Notes: generated from the sequence alone by a model not told the origin. DNA of 64,000 nt from CAZJHD01 sp964545855 (GCA_964545855.1 CAZJHD010000019.1:1-64000), one strand, 5' to 3'. Counted from the stretch's first letter, positions 1-8,769 are shown. Translations and numbers: made by a program.

Positions 1-522
1 CCGCTGGCGAGCCCGCTCCTGCGCTACGCCCCGCGCCGCGCGTTCCCCCGGTACCGCTTCGTGCCTGGTCTGAATCCCCATCCGATCGCGCACCCGGACG
101 GACACTCCCGGCGAGACGGCGCACCGGAGCCTCCGCCGCGACGGCTGCCCCCCGATCGATGGCGCGAGGACGAGGAGTGGCTCTTCGGCTGCGATCTCTA
201 CAACCACGCGTATTGGTGGGAGGCGCACGAAGCCTGGGAGGGGCTCTGGCACCAGACCGACAAGCGCGCGCCCGAGGGCCTGTTCCTGCAGGGGCTGATC
301 CAGGTGAGCGCGAGCCACCTGAAGCGTCACATGGGCGAGCCCGAGGGCTCGGCGAAGCTCGCCCGTCTCGGCCTGGAGAAGCTGCGCGCCGTGGAGCGGG
401 CGGCGGGATCGGACGGACTCTGGATGGGGCTCGACGTCACCGCCTTCGCGAACGCCGCCGAGAGCTACGCGGTCGACGGCGAGCCCGGCGCACCCTGGCC
501 GACGATCGTGCTCGCGCGCTGA
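1..522 (+). CDS. DUF309 family protein (5' end outside window)
   Basis: The reading frame is open from base 1, and the residues encoded before the GTG at 61 (ending FPRYRFVPGLNPHP) look like the usual N-terminus of DUF309 proteins, so the true start is probably upstream of the window. A core such as CDLYNHAYWWEAHEAWEGLW is typical of this small all-helical family, whose biochemical role is not established. The C-terminus is intact (stop TGA). It converges on the GH15 pseudogene with only 21 bp between the two stops. If the GTG at 61 were used, the product would be 153 aa. Confidence 0.8.
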   Translation, partial: PLASPLLRYAPRRAFPRYRFVPGLNPHPIAHPDGHSRRDGAPEPPPRRLPPDRWREDEEWLFGCDLYNHAYWWEAHEAWEGLWHQTDKRAPEGLFLQGLIQVSASHLKRHMGEPEGSAKLARLGLEKLRAVERAAGSDGLWMGLDVTAFANAAESYAVDGEPGAPWPTIVLAR

Positions 523-543
523 GCTGCTGCTCGCGCGCTCGCC

Positions 544-2379
544 TCAAGCGCGCGCGCCGAGCGCCCGGTCGAGGTTGAAGGCGGCGCTGATGAGGGCGAG
601 GTGGGTGAAGGCCTGCGGGAAGTTCCCGAGCGCCTCGCCCCGGTGTCCGGTCTCCTCGGCGTAGAGGCCGACGTGGTTCGCGTACCCGAGCATCTGCTCG
701 AAGATCCACCGCGCACGATCGAGCCGCGCCGGGTCGACGCCGCCCGCGCGCGTGAGCGCCTCCACGAGCCAGAAGGAGCACATGTTGAACGTCCCCTAGG
801 ACCCCGAGAGCCCATCGGCCGTCGCGTTCGTGTCGTAGCGGTGCACGAGGCTGTTCGAGAGCAGCCCTCCCTGCGCCGGAGACCTGCAGATGGCGTCGAG
901 CGTGTTCAGCATCCGCGGGTCCGTCGGCGACAGGAAGAAGACGAGCGGCATCACGAGATTGCTCGCGTCGAGGTCGTCGGAGCCGAAGGCCTGCACGAAC
1001 GCGCGCCGCTTCGCGCTCCACCCCTTCTCCAGGATCTCCTCGTAGATCCGGTCGCGGACGACGGTCCAGCGCTCCCGATCGGCAGGGAAGGATCGCTTGT
1101 CGGCGAGGCGGAGCGCGCGATCGAGCGCGACCCAGCACATGAGCTTCGAGTAGACGAAGTGCTTGCGGCCTCCGCGCACCTCCCAGATGCCCTCGTCGGG
1201 CTGCTCCCAGTGGTCGCAGACCCAGTTGACGAGCCGGCGCAGGTGCGTCCAGAGGTCCCAGGAGATCGGCGTCCCGTACTTGTTGTAGAGGTACACCGAG
1301 TCGAGCAGCTCGCCGTAGATGTCGAGCTGCAGCTGGTCGAAGGCGCCGTTGCCGATCCGCACGGGGCGCGATCCCCGGTGGCCCGCGAGATGGGGCAGCT
1401 CGATCTCGTCGAGGCGATGGCGGCCGTCGATGCCGTAGACGATCTGCAGGGAACCGTCGGGCCCGATCTCGTGGCATCGCGCCTCGAGCCACTGCATGAA
1501 CCGCGCGGCCTCCTCCGTGAAGCCGATGCGCAGGAGACCGTAGATCGTGAAGGCGGCGTCGCGGATCCACGTGTATCGGTAGTCCCAGTTGCGAACGCCT
1601 CCGATCTCCTCCGGGAGCCCGCAGGTGGGCGCCGCCACGATGGCCCCCGTCGGCTCGTAGGTGAGGAGCTTCAACGCGAGCGCCGAGCGCAGCACCATCT
1701 CGCGCCACCGCCCCGAGTACGTGCAGCGCGAGAGCCACCTCCGCTAGTACGCCACCGTGTGACGGAGCAGCTCCTCCGCCTGGGGGCCCGGAACGCATTG
1801 CGTGCAGGTCTCCCCGGCGTCGGCGCCGCTCAGCACGAAGACGGCCGTCTCCCCCTCGCCGAGCTCGAAACGCCCGACGGCGGATCCGTTCCGCTCCTGG
1901 AGCGGCACCGTCGACGCGAGCTGCAGGCTCAGCGTGCTTCCGTGGAAGCGCGCGCCGGTCTTCGACAGGACGAGCCGGTGCGACGACCGTGCGTAGTCGA
2001 AGGCGGGAGCGCACTCCACGACGAAGGGAAGGTGTCCACGGACGGTCTCGACGAGCCGAACGAGCCAGTGCCGCCGCGGGTCGTCCGAGGGGAGCCCCGC
2101 CGGCATGAAGTCGGTCACCTGCCCGACGCCCTCCGGAGCGAGGAAGCGCGTCACGAGCACGTTCGTATCGGGCCAGTAGAACTGCTTCAGCGTTCCCGGA
2201 TCCCCTTCCGGGCGGATCCGGAATCGACCGCCCTTCTCCGCGTCCACCAGGGCGGCGAAGACGCTCGGCGAGTCGAAGTGCGGGTGGCACATCCAGTCGA
2301 TCGTTCCGTCGACCCCCACCAGCGCCGCCGTGTGCATGTTGCCGACGACGCCGTGGTTCTCGATCGGGAGGAAGGTCAT
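544..2379 (-). pseudogene. GH15 glucoamylase/trehalase-like hydrolase with two in-frame TAG codons
   Basis: A single frame of about 612 codons, the usual GH15 length, reads from ATG 2379 (MTFLPIENHGVVGNMHTAAL) to TGA at 544. It is broken by TAG at 1746-1744 and TAG at 798-796. The three pieces (211, 300 and 79 aa from their first in-frame starts) are colinear and lose no family sequence. Conserved blocks include NWDYRYTWIRDAAFTIY, GIWEVRGG and GNFPQAFTHLALI. The first TAG stands where relatives have Trp (AYxRRWL, TGG to TAG). The second stands where relatives have Glu (GSxGTFNMCSFW, GAG to TAG). The intact enzyme would hydrolyse alpha-glucosides or trehalose. It is third in a minus-strand run behind the SPFH and zinc-ribbon genes (28-bp gap). 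TAG is an ordinary stop elsewhere in the window, so a decayed gene or two base-call errors are likelier than recoding. Confidence 0.85.
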
Positions 2380-2407
2380 GGCCGCGATCCCTCGGAGTGG
2401 CCGCCCG

Positions 2408-3562
2408 TCAGCGCTGCGCGAGCGCCACCACGGTCGCGACGAGACCGATCAGCGCGAGCAGGCCGAGGACGAAGAAGAAGATCTTCCAGAAGGACCAGGG
2501 CCGCTCGCCGCGCACGCGCCCCGTCTGACCGTCCACTTGGAAGCGGTAGGTCTTCTCGCGCCAGCGGAAGGAGGAGAGCCACACCGGGAGCAGCACCATC
2601 TTGAACGTGATGCCGCGGTAGGCCGTGTCCACGGAGTGGAGACGCTGCTCGTCGCCTCCGATGCGCCGCCGGCACGCCGCGCGCACCGCCTCGACGATCC
2701 GCTCCCGAGCCCGTGCCCAGCCCGTCTCGACGGTGACGGACGGCCGCTCCGCCTCGAATCCCGCGAGGTAGTGGGGCGCGTAGGGAACGAGCCTCCGCGC
2801 ATCGAATTCGAGATCGAGATCGCGGTGGTCGCTGCCGCTCACGAGCACGTCGTCGAAGAAGGCCTCGTGGGTCCCCGACACGAAGGTCCAGCGGACGTGG
2901 CGCCGCTGGCGCGTGCGTGTCTGCGGCTTCCCGTTCACCATCGCCGTGTAGGTCTCGGTGGTGTAGTAGGCGTCGCCGCGCTCTCCGGTGTAGTGGCTCG
3001 TCGTGTGCGCGTCGTAGGTCCAGTAGGGGCAGTAGATCCCCTTCACGCGGGCCTCGCGCGCGTCCTCGCGCAGTGAGCTCGGAGCGAACCAGAGCTTCGC
3101 GACCCACTCGTGGAAGCGCTTCTCCGCCTCGCGCGCCTCGATGCGGAAGGCGGCGACCGCTTCGGGCCGCACGTCCGCCTCCCCCACGTCGCCGACGGGG
3201 TCGACGTGCGCGGTGCCGCAGAAGGTGCAGCGCGTCGACTTCGTCTCGGCCTCGAGGTGCACGATCGCGCCACAGCCAGCGCATCGGACATCGCGGCCGG
3301 TCGTGGCGAGTCCGCGCTTCGGCTTCGCGAGGTGCTCGTTGAAGCCGTACTCGGCGATCGACTGCGCCGTTCGGGGGATGGGCTCGACGAAACCGCAGTA
3401 GGGGCAGGTGATCGAGTCCGAGCCGGGACGGAAGAGGAGCCCCGCGCCGCAGCCCTTGCATGGGTACTGGCGCTCCCGCGCGTCGGGCGCGGCGGCCTCG
3501 ACTCCGGGCCCCGAAGACTCGTCCGCCGGCGAGGGCGGGTTCGATCGCGTCTCCCCGCTCAC
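2408..3562 (-). CDS. Double zinc-ribbon membrane protein, YdjG-like
   Basis: A 384-aa protein from a GTG start. After a Pro/Ser-rich N-terminus it has two four-Cys zinc ribbons: CKGCG with CPYCG (residues about 35-57), then CAGCG with CTFCG (about 93-117). A long mixed alpha/beta region follows. One C-terminal transmembrane helix (IFFFVLGLLALIGLVATVV) ends the protein. Its stop lies 28 bp before the GH15 gene, and its start lies 19 bp after the SPFH gene. A zinc-ribbon membrane protein beside an SPFH/SHOCT protein resembles Bacillus ydjG/ydjI, a membrane-stress module, so a role as partner or anchor for the SPFH protein is inferred. No enzymatic motif is seen. Confidence 0.65.
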   Translation of the reverse strand: MSGETRSNPPSPADESSGPGVEAAAPDARERQYPCKGCGAGLLFRPGSDSITCPYCGFVEPIPRTAQSIAEYGFNEHLAKPKRGLATTGRDVRCAGCGAIVHLEAETKSTRCTFCGTAHVDPVGDVGEADVRPEAVAAFRIEAREAEKRFHEWVAKLWFAPSSLREDAREARVKGIYCPYWTYDAHTTSHYTGERGDAYYTTETYTAMVNGKPQTRTRQRRHVRWTFVSGTHEAFFDDVLVSGSDHRDLDLEFDARRLVPYAPHYLAGFEAERPSVTVETGWARARERIVEAVRAACRRRIGGDEQRLHSVDTAYRGITFKMVLLPVWLSSFRWREKTYRFQVDGQTGRVRGERPWSFWKIFFFVLGLLALIGLVATVVALAQR

Positions 3563-3581
3563 GAACGTGCTCCCGGCAGCC

Positions 3582-4592
3582 TCAGAGGCGCGACAGGAGC
3601 TCCTTCCGCTTCGCCTCGTACTCCTCGGCGCTGATGAGCTGGTCGTCGTGGAGCCGCTTCAGCTGCTCGAGGGACGCGCGGATCGAGTCGGGCGTCGGCT
3701 TGGCCGCGGCCTCGGAGGCCGGCTTCGCCGTGCCCGCGCCGCGCATCGCGTCGGCCATGGCCTGGCCCATGGCGATACCGGCGCCGAGCCCCATGCCCGC
3801 TCCTGCCCCGCCGCCCGGATTGCGCGCCGCGTCACCGATCGCCTCGGCGCTCTGGAGCTGCGTGAACTTCCCGAGGTCGCCGATCACACCCATCTTCGCG
3901 CGCTGATCGAGGGCCTTCTCCACCTCAGGCGGGAACGAGACGTTCTCCAGCAGGAAGCGCGTGATCTGGATCCCCCAGTCCTGGAGGCTCGTGTTCACGT
4001 GCTGCTCGATCGCGCTGTTCACCTCGTGGGACCTCCCCATGAGATCGAGGGCCGCCACCCGGCCACCGCCGAGGAACGTCCCCACCTGCGCGACGATCAT
4101 GTTCCGGAGCTGGCTCGAGACCTCCTCGACCTGGAAGAGCCCGTCGGTGCCGACGAGGTGGCGCAGCAGCGATGCCGGCTCCGTCGCCCGCATCGCGTAG
4201 CTGCCGAAGGCCCGCAGGCGGATCGGGCCGAACTCCGGATCACGCAGCATCACCGGGTTCTGCGTCCCCCACTTCAGATCGGTGAAGACCCGCGTGGAGA
4301 CGAAGTAGACCTCCGCCTTGAAGGGGCTCTGGAACCCGAACTTCCACCCTCGCAGCGTCGAGAGGATGGGGAGGTTCTGCGTCGAGAGCGTGTGGAGCCC
4401 GGGCCGGAAGACGTCGGCGATGCGCCCCTCGTTCACGAAGACCACCATCTGCCCCTCGCGCACCGTGAGCTGCGCGCCCATCTTGATCTCCTTCGCGTAG
4501 ACGGGAAATCGATAGACGAGCGTGTCGGAGCTGGAGTCGGTCCACTCGAGGACCTCGAGGAACTGATTCGTGAGTCGGTCGAAGATGCCCAT
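3582..4592 (-). CDS. SPFH/band-7 protein with C-terminal SHOCT motif (YdjI-like)
   Basis: A 336-aa protein starting MGIFDRLTNQFLEVLEW. I chose ATG 4592 because it gives the usual N-terminus of this family; the frame stays open upstream but that stretch looks non-coding. The SPFH domain covers roughly residues 30-230. A Gly/Ala/Met-rich linker (GGGAGAGMGLGAGIAMGQAM) follows, and the protein ends in a SHOCT helix pair (LEQLKRLHDDQLISAEEYEA). The family forms oligomers at membranes; YdjI of Bacillus is the best-known relative. It starts a minus-strand run with the zinc-ribbon protein and is divergent from the selenoperoxiredoxin (50 bp between starts), so both promoters must sit in that gap. Confidence 0.85.
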   Translation of the reverse strand: MGIFDRLTNQFLEVLEWTDSSSDTLVYRFPVYAKEIKMGAQLTVREGQMVVFVNEGRIADVFRPGLHTLSTQNLPILSTLRGWKFGFQSPFKAEVYFVSTRVFTDLKWGTQNPVMLRDPEFGPIRLRAFGSYAMRATEPASLLRHLVGTDGLFQVEEVSSQLRNMIVAQVGTFLGGGRVAALDLMGRSHEVNSAIEQHVNTSLQDWGIQITRFLLENVSFPPEVEKALDQRAKMGVIGDLGKFTQLQSAEAIGDAARNPGGGAGAGMGLGAGIAMGQAMADAMRGAGTAKPASEAAAKPTPDSIRASLEQLKRLHDDQLISAEEYEAKRKELLSRL

Positions 4593-4642
4593 GTCGGATC
4601 CTCGTGCGGTAGCGTGGGGCGAATCTTCGCGAATTCTCCCCG

Positions 4643-5296
4643 ATGAAACACCGATCGTCTTCCGGGTCCCCGTCGGCGCGCCGGATCGCGCACGCCGCGG
4701 TCTCGCTCGCGGGATTGGCGTGCCTCGGGGTGATCGGCCTACAGTGTCGCGCCGCTGCCGATTCTCCGCCGCCGGCCGCCTCGCGTCCGGCCTCCGTCGC
4801 ACCCTCCGATTCCCCGGCAGCGAGGACTGGCTCCCCCATGCTCAAGATCGGCGACACCGCCCCCGAGTTCCGAGTTCTCGACCACATGGGTCGTGAGCGG
4901 ACTCTCTCCGAGTTCCGAGGCAAGAAGGTCGTTCTCTGGTTCTATCCCAAGGCCGACACACCGGGGTGAACGAAGGAGGGCTGCGGATTCCGTGATCGAA
5001 TCCGCGACTACGAGAAGCTCGGCGTCCAGGTCCTCGGCGTGTCCTTCGACACGCAGGCGGAGAACGCCGCATTCGCGAAGAAGTTCGACTACGGCTTCCC
5101 GCTCCTCTGCGACACCGATCGGAAGCTCGGCCTCGCCTACGGTGCGTGCACCGATCCCAAGGCGCAGTACGCGAGCCGCATCACCTACGTGATCGACGGC
5201 ACGGGCAAGATCGTGCAGGCCCACGAGAAAGTGGATGCGAAGACGCATCCCTTCACTCTGCTGGAGGCCCTCGGCGGTCCGGCGGCGCCGAAGTAG
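4643..5296 (+). CDS. bcp: Selenocysteine-containing BCP-type peroxiredoxin (UGA at residue 109)
   Basis: The frame from ATG 4643 reaches TGA at 4967-4969 and continues in the same frame to TAG 5296, 217 residues in all. The TGA replaces exactly the peroxidatic Cys in the BCP motif (KADTPG-U-TKEGCGFRD). The resolving Cys, five residues on, is present, and so is the conserved Arg in YASRITYVIDGTGKI. The enzyme would reduce hydroperoxides through a selenenic acid and a Sec-Cys selenenylsulfide. The N-terminus (residues 13-40) is hydrophobic, like a signal peptide or anchor, followed by a Pro/Ala/Ser linker, which suggests export; that is unusual for BCP. A hairpin 13 nt after the TGA fits a bacterial SECIS. 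The alternative is a TGC-to-TGA mutation or error, which the hairpin argues against. Confidence 0.85.
4983..5005 (+). promoter_or_regulatory. Probable bacterial SECIS element inside the peroxiredoxin gene
   Basis: Bases 4983-4990 (GCGGATTC) pair perfectly with 4998-5005 (GAATCCGC) around a 7-nt loop CGTGATC, and a T-G wobble can extend the stem at 4982/5006. Twenty-one nt separate the UGA from the loop, within the spacing known for SelB-dependent bSECIS elements, and the loop has a G at its second position. The stem uses codons uncommon in this genome (CGT, GAT, CGA), as expected if RNA structure constrains the sequence. Function is inferred from position and fold. Confidence 0.75.
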
Positions 5297-5318
5297 CCGG
5301 CATCTCACCGGCATCCCC

Positions 5319-5369
5319 GAAGACCCGAGCCGCGCGGCCCGGGAGATCCTGGATCGCTCCCGGGTCTTC
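5319..5369. terminator. Hairpin between convergent genes (bidirectional terminator candidate)
   Basis: Bases 5319-5327 (GAAGACCCG) are the reverse complement of 5361-5369 (CGGGTCTTC), with a GC-rich loop that can pair further. It lies in the 113-bp gap between the stops of the peroxiredoxin (+) and adenosine deaminase (-). There is no T tract on either side, so intrinsic termination is uncertain. Confidence 0.45.
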
Positions 5370-5409
5370 CGGCCGCGGCGCCTCGGCGCTCAGTGGCGCT
5401 CAACGGCAC

Positions 5410-6510
5410 TCAACGGCGCGGCGCGGGGAGCCCGAGCTCCTCGCGAAGCGCGCGGAAGCCTGGCTTGATCGCCCCGAAGATGAGCGCGAGCCGCTGGTCG
5501 TAGTGGAGGAATGCGCTCTTCATCGCGTTCACGGTCAGCTTCTCGACGTCGTCGAAGTCGAGATCGAACTGCTCCACGGCGATCGAGAACTCGCGGGAGA
5601 GCGTGGTCGCGCTCATCAGGCGGTTGTCGGTGTTGAGCGTCACGCGGAAGTGCTCGCGGAAGAAGACGCCGAAGGGATGCACGTCGAGGGACGGCACGGC
5701 GCCGGTCTGCACGTTGCTCGAGAGACAGACCTCGAGGGGCAGCCGCCGGTCGAGCACCGACTGCGCGAGGGGCCCGAGGCGGATCACCTTTCCCTCGTGG
5801 ACGACGATGTCCTCCAGCAGGCGCGTCGCGTGGCCGATCCGGTGCGCGCCGCAGATCTGGATCGCCTGCCAGATCGACTCGCGCCCGAAGGCCTCGCCCG
5901 CGTGGATCGTGATGTTGAAGTTGCCCCGTCGGATCGCGTCGAACGCCTCCAGATGGCGCTTCGGGGGATGGCCGGCCTCCTCGCCCGCGAGGTCGAACCC
6001 GACGCAGCCGCGGTCCCGGAAGTCGAGCGCGAGCTCGGCCATCTCGAGGGAGTCCTCGCGGTTCCGCATGCCGCAGACGATGAGCCCGAACTCGACTCCG
6101 AACTTCCGCTGCCCGCGTCCGAGACCGGCCAGCACGGCCTCCATCACGCGCTCGAGAGTGAGCCCCTTCTCCAGGTGGAACAGCGGCGCGAAGCGGATCT
6201 CGGCGTAGACGATGCCATCGGCATGGCAGTCCTCGATCGCCTCGAAGGCGACCCGCTCGAGCGCCTCCGCCGACTGCATGACGGCGATCGTGTGGCCGAA
6301 TCCCTCGAGGTAGAGCGGCAGCGACTTGCGGTCCGCGCCGCGCCGGAACCAGGCGGCGAGGTCGGCCGGGTCCTGCGTCGGGAGCCCTCCGTAGCCCGCG
6401 TCGCGGGCCAGCTCGATCACGGTCGCGGGCCGGAGCCCTCCGTCCAGGTGCTCGTGGAGGAGCACCTTCGGCATCCGGCGGATCAACTTCTCGTCGACAC
6501 GGGTCGGCAT
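5410..6510 (-). CDS. add: Adenosine deaminase
   Basis: A 366-aa member of the adenosine/AMP deaminase family, converting adenosine to inosine in purine salvage in the cytoplasm. Visible catalytic elements are the metal-binding HEH at residues 19-21, the HAGEAFG segment with the catalytic Glu, HRIGHATRL, and TLNTDNRLMS carrying the metal-binding Asp. The last motif has Asp-Asn rather than Asp-Asp; I recall the same form in some other bacterial enzymes. ATG 6510 gives the usual short N-terminus before the HEH. The frame is open much further upstream, but that is antisense to the next gene. It stands alone, divergent from the secreted protein at 6649. Confidence 0.93.
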   Translation of the reverse strand: MPTRVDEKLIRRMPKVLLHEHLDGGLRPATVIELARDAGYGGLPTQDPADLAAWFRRGADRKSLPLYLEGFGHTIAVMQSAEALERVAFEAIEDCHADGIVYAEIRFAPLFHLEKGLTLERVMEAVLAGLGRGQRKFGVEFGLIVCGMRNREDSLEMAELALDFRDRGCVGFDLAGEEAGHPPKRHLEAFDAIRRGNFNITIHAGEAFGRESIWQAIQICGAHRIGHATRLLEDIVVHEGKVIRLGPLAQSVLDRRLPLEVCLSSNVQTGAVPSLDVHPFGVFFREHFRVTLNTDNRLMSATTLSREFSIAVEQFDLDFDDVEKLTVNAMKSAFLHYDQRLALIFGAIKPGFRALREELGLPAPRR

Positions 6511-6648
6511 GGCGTCACGGTAGCGGCCGCGGGGCGGCGGAGGAGGGCTCCAGGGAGAAGTTTCCCTCGGCGAGCGTCCCCCACCGCGCCGTCCGGCGAT
6601 TCCCGGCCTTGCGGCACGACGCCCGCTCCCTCCCCTCGACCAAGAACC

Positions 6649-7821
6649 ATGAATCTCCCCCGAGTCTCGAGTGCAGCCGTCCTTGCCCTCCTCCTCGCCG
6701 CCGTCGCGGCGCCCACGGTCCTCGCCACCTTCGCGAAGCCCGCGAGCGGCTTCACGTTCGAAGTGGGTGTCTGGAAGACCGCCACGCTGAACGTCACGGG
6801 CGTCCAGGGGTGCACCTTCGACTTCGACACGTCGATCGCGAATGGCGCGATCCTCTCCATCGACCCTCCCTCGGGCCGCGGCGTGAAGAAGGTGAAGCTC
6901 ACGCTCACGGGGCTGTTCAAGGGCAGCACGAACTTCTCCGTCTCGACCTTCAACGGCACCTGCCCCCCCGCGACGCACAACTACACGATCGACGTCGCTC
7001 CCGACCTGAAGGGGCTCGACAAGGAGTTCGCGAAGTTCACCCGGAACGAATCGAAGGACTTCCGCTTCGAACTGCGGGCCGAATACAAGAACTTCGGCAC
7101 CGAGCTGAAGAACCTGAACGTCCAGTACAAGGCGGGCAACCTCGACGACGATCAGCTCTTCACGGGCTTCCACGACGCGGCGGCGAACCTCTCCTGGAAC
7201 GTCTTCGGCAAGTCCTGGATGGCGAGCAACGCCGTCGTGGAGGAGGGCTCCAACCTGCTCGCCGCGAACGGCCTCGACATGCACGAAGCCTCGTCGGGGC
7301 TCTTCGCGGGCGGCTGCGGCGAGTTCGACAAGTTCCAGAGCACCGTGAACCTGGAGCTCTCCAAGTTCCCGTTCACCGCGGGGAAGCTCTCGAAGAAGGC
7401 GATCCAGGGGTTCGCGAAGCTCGGCGGGCCCGTCTTCACGCAATGGACGACCGTTCCGCCGACCTACGCGCCCGGCGCCATCGACCCCGACCACGCCGAC
7501 ACGCCGCCGGCGCAGGTGCCGCTCTCGTTCCTGACCATGACCGTCAAGCCTTCGATGGGGCTCGGAGCGGACAACGGGAGGATCAAGGTCAATGGAACGG
7601 CCGACACATCGGTCTCCGGCACCGTCGACGTCTCGCTGGAGCGCGTGCAGAACTCCGTCCAGGTCTTCCAGCAGACCGTCTCGGCGAACGTGACCCACGA
7701 CTGGTTCAGCGCCGACTTCCCCTCGCTCCCGCCGGGCCTCTACAAGCTCTTCGCCAGCTATCCCGGCGACAAGAACGAGCTGCAGCTCCTCCTCTCGGTG
7801 CGGCTGATCCCGGAGTTCTGA
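6649..7821 (+). CDS. Secreted protein of unknown function
   Basis: A 390-aa protein with a clear signal peptide (VLALLLAAVAAPTVLA, residues 11-26). No family is recognised. The first part has short beta-strand-like stretches (FEVGVWKTATLNVTG, KVKLTLTGLFKGSTNFS). The middle is Lys/Phe-rich and probably helical (LDKEFAKFTRNESKDFRFEL). The last 100 residues (GRIKVNGTADTSVSGTVDVS, then LPPGLYKLFASYPGD) look like an Ig- or CNA-B-like beta-sandwich. Four Cys lie in the mature part. It is probably extracytoplasmic. It stands alone and ends 18 bp before the stop of the HDAC-fold gene, tail to tail. Confidence 0.75.
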   Translation: MNLPRVSSAAVLALLLAAVAAPTVLATFAKPASGFTFEVGVWKTATLNVTGVQGCTFDFDTSIANGAILSIDPPSGRGVKKVKLTLTGLFKGSTNFSVSTFNGTCPPATHNYTIDVAPDLKGLDKEFAKFTRNESKDFRFELRAEYKNFGTELKNLNVQYKAGNLDDDQLFTGFHDAAANLSWNVFGKSWMASNAVVEEGSNLLAANGLDMHEASSGLFAGGCGEFDKFQSTVNLELSKFPFTAGKLSKKAIQGFAKLGGPVFTQWTTVPPTYAPGAIDPDHADTPPAQVPLSFLTMTVKPSMGLGADNGRIKVNGTADTSVSGTVDVSLERVQNSVQVFQQTVSANVTHDWFSADFPSLPPGLYKLFASYPGDKNELQLLLSVRLIPEF

Positions 7822-7839
7822 GCCGCCGCTCGGCGCGGG

Positions 7840-8769
7840 TCAGGGTGGCGGACCGAGGCGAGACCATGGTCGAGAGCCCTCACGCCTCGCCTCCCGAACG
7901 GTCCCGGCGTGAGCCTCGATCGTCCGTCCGAGGTCGCGCCCGTAGCCTCCACCCATCACCGTCGCGACCGCGATCCCGCGCCGCCGGCACTCCCCGAGCA
8001 CGCAACGGTCGCGGTCGCGCAGTCCCTCGAGACCGAGCGCGAGCCGTCCGAAGCGGTCGCCCTCCATCGCGTCGACCCCCGCCTGGTAGAGGACCAGGTC
8101 GGGGCCGAAGCCGTCGAGCAGGGCCGGGAGATGGCGATCGAGGATCTCCAGGAACGCGGCGTCCCCGGTCCCATCCGGCAGGGGCACGTCGAGCGTCCCC
8201 GGCACCTTCACGCGCGGGAAGTTCCTCGCGCCATGCATCGAGAAGGTGAACACGTCGCGGCGCCCTCCGAGGATCTCCGCCGTGCCGTCGCCCTGATGCA
8301 CGTCCAAGTCGACGATCGCCAGGCGGCGAACGCTCCCCTCGGCGAGCAGCACCGCCGCCGCGACCGCGAGGTCGTTCACGACGCAGAATCCGGCGCCACG
8401 CGCGCGTCCGGCGTGATGCGTGCCTCCCGCCAGGTTCGACGCGACGCCCTCCCGGAGAGCCGCCCGCGCCGCTCCGAGCGTGCCGGCGACCGACGCGCGC
8501 GCGCGTCGGACGAAGGGCTCCCCCACGGGGAGACCGATGCGCCGCTCCATCTCGGCTCCGACGTCGAAGGACAGAACCGCGTCGACCCACGATGCGTCGT
8601 GCGCGGCGAGCAGATCCTCGCGCGACGCGAGACCCGGATCGCGCACCTCCTCGGGGCGCAGCGTTCCCTCCGCGAGGAGGCGCTCGCGGACGGCCGCGTA
8701 CTTCCCCATGGGGAACGGATGCCCCAACGGGAGCGGCACGGTGTAGCGGTCCGAGGCGTAGACGATCAC
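7840..8769 (-). CDS. Histone-deacetylase-fold (AcuC/HDAC family) deacetylase
   Basis: A 309-aa HDAC-fold protein from GTG 8769. Zinc and catalytic signatures are visible: GGTHHAG (His pair), DLDVHQGDGT (Asp/His ligands), FSMHGARNFP, YQAGVDAMEGD (third ligand region) and GGGYGRD. Bacterial relatives deacetylate lysines, as AcuC does on acetyl-CoA synthetase, or small acetylated amines; the substrate here is unknown. An ATG at 8841 in the same frame would overlap the upstream permease by 44 nt and add an atypical Ser-rich tail, so I prefer the GTG, 28 nt after the permease stop. It is last in a nine-gene minus-strand run. Confidence 0.88.
   Translation of the reverse strand: MIVYASDRYTVPLPLGHPFPMGKYAAVRERLLAEGTLRPEEVRDPGLASREDLLAAHDASWVDAVLSFDVGAEMERRIGLPVGEPFVRRARASVAGTLGAARAALREGVASNLAGGTHHAGRARGAGFCVVNDLAVAAAVLLAEGSVRRLAIVDLDVHQGDGTAEILGGRRDVFTFSMHGARNFPRVKVPGTLDVPLPDGTGDAAFLEILDRHLPALLDGFGPDLVLYQAGVDAMEGDRFGRLALGLEGLRDRDRCVLGECRRRGIAVATVMGGGYGRDLGRTIEAHAGTVREARREGSRPWSRLGPPP

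Noticed and set aside
544..2379. Pyrrolysine or general amber recoding in the GH15 gene
   Set aside because: The two TAGs replace Trp and Glu, not a Pyl-type site, and TAG ends several intact genes in the window. Pseudogene or error is simpler.
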